Part shown: positions 14,101 to 23,370 of the stretch, one piece after another | Layout of the letters: the number at the start of each line of letters is the position of its first letter | Numbering within the stretch: position 1 is the first letter of the stretch | Assembly: GCF_030269925.1 (NCBI RefSeq) | Contig: NC_085110.1 | Location: forward strand, 6,820,001-6,884,000 | Length of the DNA: 64,000 nt | Reading direction: 5' to 3' | DNA from: Bombyx mori | Lineage: Eukaryota > Arthropoda > Insecta > Lepidoptera > Bombycidae | Notes under the pieces: model-generated | The model's database searches: none | The model's input: the letters and a program-made list of their open reading frames with translations, nothing else | What the model was told of the DNA's origin: nothing | Program-made: the position numbers and the translations under genes

Positions 14101-17100
14101 GAGAGATTAAATCCATGCGTTAGCACTCATGCAAAGCCGATCCAAACTATAATCCCTTAGATGGTTAATAAAGCCAATATTAGCCAATATGCGGGGAAAA
14201 GGAAACGTAAAAAAACTCGAAAACAACATTTTTTTAAATTTATTCGAAAAGTGTTTAAAACATAGAGAACAATAAAACAGAACGTGAACTAGAAATGTTA
14301 CAAACCTTTTTTTTTTAAATTAATTATATAATTTTTATTTGATAGTATAAATACCGTATGTTCAGTTTTATCACAGTGCGAACGAAACAAAAATGTCACC
14401 TGTATTAACAAGCGTGTTGAGGCTTTGTTTAGTCATCGCACAATGTCACGTGAAAGACTATTATCAATCGCCCGTGCACGATAATAAAACAAAAAGATAA
14501 GATGTCAGTAAAGTGCGGAGAAGCGTAGCGCGAAAACGCGGTCTTGTAAACATTTTTAAACAGATCTTGAAAGTCGATTTTCGAGTACCTACTTCTACAT
14601 AATTGACTCGACTAGATGTTTAGTGACCGATTAGTCGATTTCTTTGTTAATATTTGGTATTCGCAGGTTGAGTGTACTAATTCACATCTCTTTTAGTGGT
14701 TGGCAGCGGCTTGACATTGCTGCTGTCCATGAGCGACGGTAACCACTCCCCATCAGGTGGGCCGTATGCTCGTCTGCTTACAAACTCAATAAAAAAATCT
14801 TTAAGTGTATATTTCCGGCTCCAATTTGAGGCCCTTTTGGGAATTTAATAATATTAAGTGATCCGCATTACAGATGAAGCTATAGAGGTTGCTTGATATT
14901 TAACCTGCAAGCTCGCGAATTCGTTAGATCCGTCTTAACGAGCACTAATTACAAAGCTTTTTTATTTTAATTTATTAAAAATATTAATTAATTAAGGTTG
15001 TCGGTTCGATTCCAGGATCGAGAAATAATTCATATAACTGGAAAATATGTTTTTTCATTTACTGTGTATTTAATATTTATTATTATTATATGTTACTTAT
15101 TTATAAATATTTTATATTATTATGATATTCATGAATATATTAAAAAGTATATGTAATATGTATATCAGTCTCTGGTTCCCATAGTACCAGGTGACCGTGT
15201 GTGATTGGTCCCCAATTTTTTATTTATATTAATCTATTATCGTATTTTATCTCTGATTTTATTGATACATAGAAAGTATTCTCAGATATGATACCACAAA
15301 TTACTACTTAGAGCTTTAAAAGTAAATTCTCTATGTATAAATTTTCATTTATCTAAAATTGTCCCGAGTTATATTTATTAACGGCACACTATCATCACAC
15401 AATTACTTGCCTAAGCATAAAGTGACCAATTCATAATATTTAGTGGAATTGCACTATTGTTTAAATGTAAATATTTTTAAAAGACAGTTAATTTGTTAAA
15501 GCTTAGTAAACAGACATTAAACAAAAAATAAAAATATATTTTTATATAAAACAATATTTTAACAAGGTTATATAAGAATCAAAATTGCATTCAAACTAAT
15601 AGCTAAATTAGGAACACTTACACTATCCGAACACAACACAAAGACAAAAAGTAAAGTCGTATGTCCACTATTGATTTAAGCTCTTGCTGGTGTGTGTTTA
15701 AAGTGCAAAAGCAAGCATTGAAAAAAAATTGCAAAATATGTGTTTTCAAAATAGCAAGTGGACATCCGCCTTACGGCATAACAATATATATTTACTGCTA
15801 CAACAAAATACACCAACTACAGTACTAAATATAAAAGAAAAAATTTGTCATTTTTTTATGATTTTAAACGGGAAAATGAGACTTTCTCAAACTATTTTAA
15901 AATCAGAAAAAGTTAATGTAAATTTCTACAATCTAGAATAATTATAATATTCTAATAATTAAACATTTGGCTGTATATCTTTAGTTTTTGTAACTCTGTC
16001 ATGATTAGAAAAATATCTCAGCCAAACATTTAACATGTAAAAATATCTAATGTCTTTCTATCAAATGCTATGGGTAGCAGCCAATTGTGTTTGCGTTTTT
16101 TCAATTAGGTTTATTCAAAGATTACAAAAAGATTGAAAGCCATTTCAATAAATTCTCCTTAGTACTAAAAATATTTCACAATAGGGAACCAGACAGTTGA
16201 ATCATTTAAAAAATACTACGAAACTCGGCTGCACCTGAGTGACGTCATTAGGGTTCAAAATAAACGACATGCGGCGCATAATTTACGCAACAACAACAAA
16301 CAAATATTTATTCTATTTTATTAATTGATTTAAAACAAAAATTGATCATTATTAAAAAATAATAATAATAATAATTTGGAAGAAATAATTTAACTTTTAC
16401 ATCCGGTGATCTACGACGATCTACAGCTTTGCTAGTTTTATATAGAATCAAACAACATTATATTTTGTGTACCCGTCAAATAGAGTTGATGACGAATTTT
16501 ACAAAATATCGGAACTTATATGTATGAATTTTACATAGCCACGGAAAATATTTTAATATATTTTTGTTGTGTGACATTTTTTGTTTAACTTCTCGCTAAA
16601 ACTCTTACAGTCGCGGTTTGTCGGAATGAATGATGCTACAAAATTATTAAGGTTTGTTTGCATCTAAATTTCGAAAGTTTATCAACGTCCCCATTGTGAA
16701 ATTGCCTTTACAATTTGGCTAAACTATATGCTGTAGAGGCTTGAACTCACGCCCACGTGCGCCGCAGAATTCCGCAGAGATTTCACTTCCATCGCCAACG
16801 AATGCACTTCGCCGTTCAAACGCACCACCTGAGAGTCGATTCTTATAAGGAAACTAAGCACGAAAAATTAGCTAAAGCATTTTGAAATTTTAACAAGCGG
16901 AGTACACAGTGTCCAATGTTTAGTTCATTAAATCGTCACAAGATGGCGGACAACATACATAGATTATATTTTGTGAGGATCCATGCATAGTTAGTTATTT
17001 AGTTCAATTGAAATAATTTTACAGGATATAGCAATAAAATATTAAGGTAAATAATTCGTAAAATTTTGAATTACAATACTTAGAATGTAGGTACAACGTT

Positions 17101-20100
17101 TTCCGAGTATATAGGTTGACTGACGGCTTTACGTATTGTATCACGATTTATTTCGTCTGAAAGTAAAAGTGTCGTTAAAGCATGTACATTCGACTAAAGT
17201 GGTATTCGGTTACCTTCGCCTCGCTATTGGCTAAATTCTGCCTACATTTTTCTAAATCAGCGGCGACACTGGAAAGTTTCTCTTGCAACTCTTTTTTCTC
17301 TATCTCAACCCTTCTTCGCTCGGATCCTTCTTCGCCGGCTTGTCGCGACAATCGCGCCACCTGTTTTGTAACTTCTTATGACTTTCAATAACAAACGTCA
17401 TAACAATAGTTATCGGAAATCGATCGCCGTAAATTTATTCGCACATCGATTAACTTACTTGAAATATTTTTTTAATTAAATTAGATGCCATAACCCATGC
17501 GTATTATATTTACATTTTACATCACACACACACAAAAAAACATATAGGATGAGTAAAGGTATTGTGTGTGAATTTGGGTATTAAATAGGTTAATTAGGTA
17601 AGTTAGGGATGTTACCTGAGTCTCCAAAGAAGCTATTTGTCCGCTCCACGATGTCTTGACATCGGCGAGCGCCATTTTAGTTTCCTGCAGTTGTCGTTTT
17701 AGTACCGCACGCTCGCGACACACGCGGTCGTACTCGGCGCACGCGGTCGGCGTCACTTCACGTTTATCTGACAAATTAAACCCACGCTGAGGAGACCAGA
17801 CTCACTTGGTCATGTCGCATTTATTTACTGTCAACTTATTTGTCGAACGTGACATAAATCTCTTCAAATATGCGAAAACAAGACAATTAAGCCTGCTGTT
17901 TATTTATATATTTTTTTTCATTATTAATAAATATTTAAGTTAAGGCTTGGATTTTATCTTAGGTTATGGATATCGGAAATATATACAAATCAAGTATTGA
18001 GGGTACTGTCTTTTCTTGAAAACGTTTGAGTTATTATTAAAATGGTTATTAAATATATAACAGTGTTTAATTAATTTGCTATAATCAATGTAGCAAATGA
18101 TGGCTAATTCGAGGTACAAATCGAAACTGGTCCCTCAACCATAAGTAGATCCAAAGAACGTGGGATGAGAGACCCAAAGAACGTGTTTTTAGGTTTCTCT
18201 TCAACTCATCATGTAAAGACTGACCGTCGTCGTCCATGTGGTGATGCTTGTGGTCAGGCGGCAGCGCGGCTTGCACCAGCGCCAGTTGGTCGGCGAGGTC
18301 GCGCATGCGTGCCTCGCTCTCGCCCCGCACTGCGAGTAGGTCCGCTCGTTCGCGGGCCCACTCGCGACGGGACTGCTCCAACTCTTCCTATACCGATATT
18401 CGTATATAAGATTGAAGAAAAAGTTTCAACGCATTTTTTAAGAAAATTTACAACATTTTTTAATATAGTTTATTTAATTATGGTGGAAATCTGAAGGTGC
18501 AAGGTCAAGACTATACGGCGGATACATTAACACCTCCCAGCCAAGCTCTTTTAATTTTTGCTGAGTGGCTAACAATGTGTGAGGTCGAGAGTCTGGAGTC
18601 TTATCATCATGAAAAACCACACCCCTTCTGTTGATTAATTCCGGCCGCTTTCTCTCAACTTCTTGCTTTAATCTCATCAGTTGTTCACAGTAGAGTTCAG
18701 AATCGATGGACCTGCCTGGTGGTAACACCTCATAATGAACAATGCCCTTATTATAATTTAAGCAGATAAATAGATTTAAATTACCATCGTGTATTTTGAA
18801 GATTTCGTGAATAATGACGTCATTATTCAATGTTCTATTATTATTTAACCAATTAAAAAGGCTACTGCACGGATTTCAGTTTAGTTGATCAGCTGCCGTT
18901 CTAAAGTCTCTTTATCAAGCAAAAGAAATTAAACAGCTAACGCGCAAATTGATGATGGCAAGGATAATGTTGTAACCGCATGGGTGGCCGATAGCTCCCC
19001 CTTGCCTTATCTAAATGTTATATTGTACATTCAGATTTATATGGTGTAGTGACATTAAGTAATAATAAAAATTTTTAATAACCTATAGCTGTAAACAATA
19101 TTATTACTAAAATATACTGATAATAATACTTACCATCAGCTCATCGAGCCTGTCTTGGGCTCTTTCAGCAGCTGCTAGTTGTGTCCGCAGTTCGCTCACA
19201 TGTTTTTCAGCTAAGTCGCGTTCGTTTGCAGCCCTTACAGCCTCGGCTTGGGCCGCACGAGCTACAGCTTGAGCTGCTGCTGCTTCTTCACCTATTGGAA
19301 TACATGTTTAGTTGGCAACTATTATGATGAATCGAAAAACTTTGTTTTCATGATTACTTGCTTGAAACTATTGCTGTAAAACAATACACCATAAATGTTT
19401 TTTTTTTATAATCTCCTAACTACAACTTGCTCTACAAAAAATAGAATTTATCATAACACAATGCTTATTACAAGGTTACTTACCTTGAACTGTTGCTAGA
19501 GACAACTTCAATTCTTCAATTTTTTGTTCCCAATAAGTATCCCTTTCTCTTAATTTATTTTCTAGCTGTACAGAATACTGTTGCTGTAATGCTGCTTGGT
19601 CTATCTGGCCCCCAGTACGTTCCGACAAGTATGTTTCCATTTGCGGAGAGATGGACTGAATACATAAAATTAATAATTTAAACAATATTATTTTTACACT
19701 GTCAGAGAATTCAATATATATTTTAAGGTGGTCAACATCTACATAGCTTTTAAATAAAATTTAACTTAATAAAAATTTTCTACTTACTTAATTTAATTTT
19801 TTTACTTCATTTAATATGAAAAATTGTAGCAAGATTGGAAAAAAATAAAAATATTTTCAGGATGTATGGTTTTTGGGAAACATTTCCTAATCGAAAATGG
19901 TTGTAGCATACAGCTGTAGAAGTAATTCATGATTTTTTTTAAATTTATGATAGTCTTAAATGTCTGATTTATATTTATAGAGCCCTGAAACATGTTTTCT
20001 ATTATTTATATATTGTAACTATAGACACTAAAACTTTAAACTTACATCAGCCGGTGAGTCTCCAAGACCACCAGAGCTCGAGGGGCTGGTTGCTGACTAA

Positions 20101-20836
20101 AAATTAAACAAGTTGTTAATAGTGGGATTTTATGTCAAAAATGAGAAATTATGATTTAAATACACGAGTTTAAGTTTCGGTGTATTCAAGACACATGTTT
20201 AAAAATTTAGTTTTATTTTTGTCATCATCACAAGGATGACTTTTTTGTAAAAGGCTACAAAATATGCAATTTTAAAGACTAGAGTTGAACTTAGTCCCAC
20301 TAATCACCTTCATCAATCAATGAGGCAGCTGATGATGGATCTCCATCATCTGATAAAACTAATTATACACTTATACTAGTGTCATTAAAATTTAAAAAAT
20401 ACTAATGCAATGTATGAAAACCAGCTACTCAAATGTGATCACCAACAGTTCAGATATGTGTTAAGTTAATTCTCAGCTAAGATTTGAGTAGGATGAGCTC
20501 ACTCAGCTCAGTGAGGTGACTTAAATATTGTACTACAACTAGCTTGTAATGCCTGAATGAAGAGGTGAAAGCGACCTTCGAGTATGGGAAACAGGTCTGC
20601 AGATGAAAATCTATAAAACTTAAATGTCTTAATTAAATGTCAGGCACACATTTCGTTTTATTTATTATTATTATATAAAACTTAATGCATTTTAAGCAAT
20701 AGTGCATTTTACATCTTACCGAATCATCTCTGAGTGATATTCTTCCTAAAAAGCCACCACTTCTCCAACTACTGGTCAATTTACTGATGTCACTTCCTGT
20801 TTCCTCTTTTATTTTACTTTTTAAACTCGCAAACAT
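4988..20836 (-). CDS. Golgin97: Golgin-97 (GOLGA1 orthologue), complete 13-exon gene
   Basis: Trans-Golgi tethering golgin. It is a peripheral membrane coiled-coil protein, recruited by the small GTPase Arl1 through a C-terminal GRIP domain, that captures endosome-derived carriers (family knowledge). I assembled 13 exons; every intron is GT-AG and all phases agree, giving 1,866 nt and 621 aa plus stop. The N-terminus MFASLKSKIKEETG matches the conserved tip of golgin-97/golgin-245. Residues about 57-560 are charged, heptad-rich coiled coil. Residues 564-610, beginning YLKHVVLRFLTGRE, are a GRIP domain with the Arl1-binding Tyr at 564. The human protein is longer (about 767 aa), so the rod is shorter here. 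Exons: 20720-20836, 20046-20096, 19484-19655, 19134-19291, 18225-18387, 17616-17767, 17214-17360, 16751-16828, 11205-11428, 7664-7820, 6978-7133, 5353-5465, 4988-5165. Introns carry many transposon remnants but no exon is disrupted. Identity is very secure; individual splice sites are inferred by eye. Confidence 0.95.
5353..5465 (-). CDS. Golgin97: Golgin-97 exon 12 (aa 526-563)
   Basis: Last coiled-coil exon, KIKTLDNRISDMKKTLQRE to EEQDISRR. Acceptor tatacag; donor AGAAG|GTGAGT in phase 2. Confidence 0.92.
5508..5597. repeat. Cluster of 12-bp palindromic units in a Golgin-97 intron
   Basis: Four copies of acttgcacaagt or its reverse complement acttgtgcaagt, separated by ctaaa/tttag and tatatcgttact spacers, just upstream of exon 12 in transcript order (upstream of 5465). 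The first three can fold into a long hairpin. Confidence 0.85.
6650..6702 (+). repeat. SINE-like repeat B tail fragment
   Basis: gtgagctcgtctacctatct followed by aagcaataaaaaaaaaa; only the 3' end remains. Confidence 0.6.
6978..7133 (-). CDS. Golgin97: Golgin-97 exon 11 (aa 474-525)
   Basis: Coiled coil NQAECMLIKQSEETRKKE to ELETEICDKNK. Acceptor ttttttcag after a long pyrimidine tract; donor AAG|GTATGT; phase 0 both sides. Joined to exon 12 it resembles the human stretch just before the GRIP domain. Confidence 0.92.
7356..7608 (+). mobile_element. Non-autonomous Helitron (253 bp) in a Golgin-97 intron
   Basis: 5' end tctatactaatat, 3' end gcgaagcggacgggtac followed by agCTAG, inserted between A and T without duplication. 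These are the TC start, CTAG end and A/T target typical of Helitrons. It lies between exons 10 and 11. Confidence 0.85.
7664..7820 (-). CDS. Golgin97: Golgin-97 exon 10 (aa 421-473)
   Basis: Coiled coil EKREKDEALLRNAHMSQ to ELEGLISQHRE. Acceptor aacctacag; donor GAG|GTAAAG, phase 0. The intron after it contains a 253-bp Helitron. Confidence 0.9.
8135..8310 (+). mobile_element. Diverged family C fragment
   Basis: Contains cggatcttctcagtgggtcg, ccgatccggggtagattc and ccagctcacctacc in family C order, with many changes. It lies in the Golgin-97 intron between exons 9 and 10. Confidence 0.65.
8391..8791 (+). repeat. ~400-bp repeat, arm 1 of an inverted pair
   Basis: Begins gactttttggcgggaacg and contains aagccgctggacgtaacttc, tcgggatcctcc and taagacatgacttaaagg. 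It matches 21160-21583 in reverse orientation along its whole length with moderate divergence. It lies in the intron between Golgin-97 exons 9 and 10. Family not recognised. Confidence 0.85.
9475..9691 (+). repeat. SINE-like repeat B
   Basis: ttactggtggtcggtaccac, cgtgaagcagtaatgcgt, tcaggtaggccgtgatctcg, ending in an A-rich tail. About 220-bp family with a poly(A) end. Its tail shares ctcgtc-plus-taagcaataaa with repeat A in general style only. Confidence 0.85.
9791..10120 (-). mobile_element. 5'-truncated copy of the same LINE family
   Basis: T-run at about 9792-9803, then sequence parallel to the 3' end of the full-length LINE (gattactggtggacc, caggacaggtgg, gcgcctctgaaggagacc, ggatctgatggatccgtaag). 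It lies in a Golgin-97 intron. Diverged and with small deletions. Confidence 0.85.
10185..10355 (-). repeat. SINE-like repeat B, 5' truncated
   Basis: Long T-run at 10187-10211, then attgcttagatgggtggacg to ggtctcatgtatag. It lies about 65 bp from the truncated LINE at 9.8-10.1 kb. Confidence 0.85.
11205..11428 (-). CDS. Golgin97: Golgin-97 exon 9 (aa 347-421)
   Basis: The longest coiled-coil exon, EKTMELENRIEELNEENR to VDMQRKFEK. Acceptor tattttag; donor GAGAA|GTAAGT in phase 2, completed by the single leading base of exon 10. Confidence 0.92.
11429..16750 (-). other. Longest Golgin-97 intron
   Basis: About 5.3 kb and AT-rich. It holds a repeat A copy at 14.7 kb and two short acatggcgg motifs (12.51 and 13.53 kb) next to gacgtcatc- and gacgtaac-like sites. 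No hidden exon is needed, because exons 8 and 9 join in phase. Confidence 0.7.
14698..14797 (+). repeat. SINE-like repeat A
   Basis: ttggcagcggcttgacattg to caataaaaaaa, in the longest Golgin-97 intron. Confidence 0.8.
16751..16828 (-). CDS. Golgin97: Golgin-97 exon 8 (aa 321-346)
   Basis: A 78-nt exon, VVRLNGEVHSLAMEVKSL to AAHVG, too short to stand out as an ORF. Acceptor gactctcag and donor GGC|GTGAGT; phase 0 on both sides. The 5.3-kb intron that follows is the longest in the gene. Confidence 0.85.
17214..17360 (-). CDS. Golgin97: Golgin-97 exon 7 (aa 272-320)
   Basis: Coiled coil VARLSRQAGEEGSERRR to NLANSEAK. Acceptor aaaacag and donor AAG|GTAACC; phase 0 on both sides. Confidence 0.9.
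17616..17767 (-). CDS. Golgin97: Golgin-97 exon 6 (aa 221-271)
   Basis: Encodes KREVTPTACAEYDRVCRE followed by coiled coil to SLETQ. Acceptor tttgtcag with two leading bases; donor CAG|GTAACA in phase 0. Confidence 0.88.
18225..18387 (-). CDS. Golgin97: Golgin-97 exon 5 (aa 167-221)
   Basis: Coiled coil (EELEQSRREWARERADLL) ending in a His/Asp-rich patch, HKHHHMDDD. The donor GTCAGT is weaker than its neighbours but gives the only phase (1) that fits exon 6. The intron upstream contains the broken mariner at about 18.5-18.8 kb. Confidence 0.85.
18480..18760 (-). pseudogene. Broken mariner transposase fragment
   Basis: Translates as GIVHYEVLPPGRSIDSEL through ERKRPELINRRGVVFHDD, LKELGWEVLMYPPYSLDL and APSDFHHN. 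This is the DD34D catalytic core of a mariner/Tc1 transposase with the second (HDN-like) and third (DLAPSD) Asp regions. A small insertion disturbs the HDNARPHT motif. N- and C-terminal parts and recognisable terminal repeats are missing. It lies between Golgin-97 exons 5 and 4, transcribed in the host sense. Confidence 0.9.
19134..19291 (-). CDS. Golgin97: Golgin-97 exon 4 (aa 114-166)
   Basis: Ala/Glu-rich coiled coil (EEAAAAQAVARAAQAEAV, then RTQLAAAERAQDRLDELM). Acceptor ccaatag; donor ATG|GTAAGT, phase 0 exit. It has no in-frame Met at its start, so it is found only by splice logic. Confidence 0.88.
19484..19655 (-). CDS. Golgin97: Golgin-97 exon 3 (aa 57-114)
   Basis: Starts SISPQMETYLSERTGG and runs into the coiled coil (LENKLRERDTYWEQKIEELK). 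Acceptor tattcag; donor CAAG|GTAAGT in phase 1, matching the two leading bases of the next exon. Confidence 0.9.
20046..20096 (-). CDS. Golgin97: Golgin-97 exon 2 (aa 40-56)
   Basis: A 51-nt exon encoding a Ser/Gly/Pro-rich spacer (SATSPSSSGGLGDSPAD). Acceptor ttttag and donor GAT|GTAAGT, phase 0 on both sides, so skipping it would keep the frame. It is a plausible cassette exon lengthening the flexible N-terminal hinge. Confidence 0.8.
20720..20836 (-). CDS. Golgin97: Golgin-97 exon 1 (start codon, aa 1-39)
   Basis: ATG at 20834-20836 opens MFASLKSKIKEETG, the conserved N-terminal motif of golgin-97 and golgin-245. In mammals this motif is the vesicle-capture tip and binds TBC1D23. It is followed by a Ser/Gly-rich stretch ending RISLRDDS. 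The donor is TCG|GTAAGA in phase 0. The start is secure because this motif always sits at the very N-terminus of the family. Confidence 0.92.
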
Positions 20837-21159
20837 TATAACTTGCGAAATGTCTAACTGTAAACGAACAAAAAGATAATAACTTACTGGTAAAATGGTA
20901 ATTTCTGTAGTTAAGTTCGATAACTTACCAAGTACTATATTTTTGACTACCTAACTGATAAAATTACGACACGTCAATCTGGCTAACGTCCGATCTCGAA
21001 GCGTGGTACATATTAAGCTTCAGAACGAATTGTGAATAAGATAAAATTTATATTCTAATTTTCATGAAATTTTTTGTTAGCCAGGTAGCTTTTTCACAAA
21101 ACATTGCAATGAAATTGACATTTGTTGACAATTGGCAGTTGACTGAGTTTTTTTTAAGT
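20837..21159 (-). promoter_or_regulatory. Golgin-97 5' flank
   Basis: About 320 bp between the start codon and the inverted-repeat arm. It must contain the 5' UTR and probably the core promoter. No convincing TATA box or initiator can be singled out. Inferred from position only. Confidence 0.4.
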
Positions 21160-21583
21160 GATTTACGACCTGGTAACTAAGACCTTAAGTCATGTCTTAT
21201 TTTAATTTATATTCTTATTTTTATGAAAAATGCTAATAGGGAGTGAAATGAAATGAAAATGATTAATTTGAGACATTAATGTCATTGATTGAACATTGAT
21301 TAATCAACTGGGATGAAATTAAATGAAATGAGATGATATGGGATGAAATATAATCTTAGTAAAATGGTGGTCATTTACTAAGATCTTTTCAGTGGACTTT
21401 TTGGAGGATCCCGAGAAGTTACGTCCAGCGGCTTTGTTACATTTTCCCACATTTGTGCACTTTCACAGATATTAAACAATTAATAAACCACCATTATTAC
21501 ACATTTAAACCCGAAGAAACACTAAATAGACAAAATAGAACAAATCACACAACTTCACTTCTCGCGTTCCCGCCAAAAAGTCT
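21160..21583 (-). repeat. ~400-bp repeat, arm 2 of an inverted pair
   Basis: Contains gaccttaagtcatgtctt, ggatcccgagaagttacg and tcgcgttcccgccaaaaa, the reverse complement of the 8.4-kb arm. Its near edge is about 320 bp upstream of the Golgin-97 start codon, so it may sit at the promoter edge. Confidence 0.85.
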
Positions 21584-22015
21584 GCTGTTAGCAAATAGCA
21601 CATTTTACATAGATTATATACTTAATATTTGAGCATTTATACGCTAAACATAAAATTCTTTATTACTGCCAACTTCTCATAAGTAATAGAAAGATATACT
21701 GTCATATATTTATGTCTGCACGGTGCTTACCTAGAATAGCATAATACCCTCTTTCCATAAGTGTTGTAACAGGCTATTAATTCACCCGAAAATGAGCAGT
21801 AGAATTATTTGATGCAATTGCTAAACGGCATTTACTTGTGTTAGGGCATATTTTTGGAACCCTGTAGGATATAAATTTTTAACAGAGCTTATGTTAAATG
21901 TATTATTTATTTAATTAATCGAGATCTAACTTCGACTAGTAGCAGTAGATAACGTACCTGCTGGTGTCAAACGATGGGTACTAATCCTTACTTCAAAAGA
22001 TAGGACACAAGATTA

Positions 22016-22140
22016 CGATTGAGACTTCAGCCTCATGTCTCAAAGTACGTGGTTCACGTTATAATATCTTTGAGTTCCGGTACGATAACCACTTAAACAC
22101 CAAGCGCGCCGTATGCTTATCAACTAATGTAAAGGAGTAA
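22016..22140 (+). repeat. Old SINE-like repeat B fragment
   Basis: gcctcatgtctcaaagtacg, tgagttccggtacgataacc, gccgtatgct; diverged. Confidence 0.55.
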
Positions 22141-22200
22141 AATAATAATAATAGTTGTGGTTCCCTTATAAAAATTTCGCCAAAAGTCTCAGGCCTCTAA

Positions 22201-22531
22201 AGGACCCGTCATTTCGGATCCTCCCGAACCACTAACGGTGCTTTTAGGTACCTCAAGCACCAGTCATCGTTCTCGTCGAACCCGTCGCTTGCGACGAAGG
22301 GATCGACGAGTAAATTAACCCACAGACACAGCCCACTGAGTTTCTCGCTGGATCTTTTCAGTAGGTCGCGTTTCCGATCCGGTGGTAGATTCTGCGAAGC
22401 ACGGCTCTTGTTAGGATTCGTGTTAGCAACGTCGTCAGGTTTGAGCACCGTGAGCTCACCTCCTAGTTAAGGTTACACTGAAATAGCCCCTCAAGGCTAT
22501 CAGATTAGCTAGTTAAAAAAAAAGAAGAAAA
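22201..22531 (+). mobile_element. Truncated LINE tail / SINE-like element, family C
   Basis: Reads from ggatcctcccgaacc to a 3' A-run at about 22514. It contains gatcttttcagtaggtcgcg and ccgatccggtggtagattc. It shares blocks with the 3' end of the full-length LINE at 23.3-23.5 kb but differs between them, so it is a related family. The open frame across it is not a gene. Confidence 0.75.
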
Positions 22532-22682
22532 ATCGGACCCGCCGCCGGCACCGCTAGTCGCTCTGACTGTGTCAGCATATCAAACAGCTTCTTTTGTCTT
22601 AGTAATAAAGGTCATAATATTTAGTAACTTTCGTCGAGATATATGTTGTTGAAATTTGAAGAAGTTTTTGAGTCTTCTTTTT

Positions 22683-23111
22683 ACCTAGAAACATGGTTGC
22701 ATTCTTTCGCACTCATTGCTTGAAATAAGGTGAGCGAATTGGCTATTGTCAATCTCGTTCTAGCGCCTTTGTTTAACTAGACTAACGGCATATCGTTACT
22801 TTTGTTGTATAAAATTAGGACTATCATTGAACAATTGTAATGAATTACTTCAGAAAGGCAGTTTGAGCCTTTCGTAGAATAGGTTATGATGCTACTCTAT
22901 AGGGACTTTAATTCTGAAGCTTGTACATACCAAGTATTTTTAATAAATATGTCTATTTATGCCTATGAAAATTCTAATTATGTCTATGTCTTGAAAGGAA
23001 GGATTACTGGTAGCCTGGAAGCCTTTTCAGTTTCAGTAGGATAGGTGGACGAATAAAAGGCTCAGCCAGGAGGAATTAGATTTGCTAACAGTTGCCCGAA
23101 CACCTCCGGAA

Positions 23112-23114
<3 letters not shown>
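22683..23114. repeat. Left copy of the 432-bp direct repeat flanking the LINE
   Basis: Begins acctagaaacatggttgc and ends at cctccggaagta, directly at the LINE poly(A) end. It aligns to 28296-28727 at a constant offset of 5,613 with no difference I could find. It looks like a very long target-site duplication. Its right part (from about 23000) is itself an old relic of a related LINE 3' tail. Confidence 0.9.
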
Positions 23115-23145
<31 letters not shown>

Positions 23146-23370
23146 ATTGAAGGATTACTGGTGGCCCGGAGGCCTTTCCAGTTTCACCAGGACAGGTGGG
23201 CGAGCAAAGGCTCAGCCAGGAGGGGTGGGATTTGCTAACAGCTACCCGAGCGCCTCCGAAGGAGACCTAACAGCTCAAGAGCAGCTGCTCCGCGAATGAA
23301 TCTACTACCGGATCGGAATCGCGACCCGCTGAGAAGATCCGGCGAGAAACTCAGCGAGCTGATTCATGGG

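Noticed and set aside
18765..18830. N-terminal part of the open frame over the mariner fragment
   Set aside because: MNNDVIIHEIFKIHDGN has no mariner similarity and is likely flanking intron read in frame.
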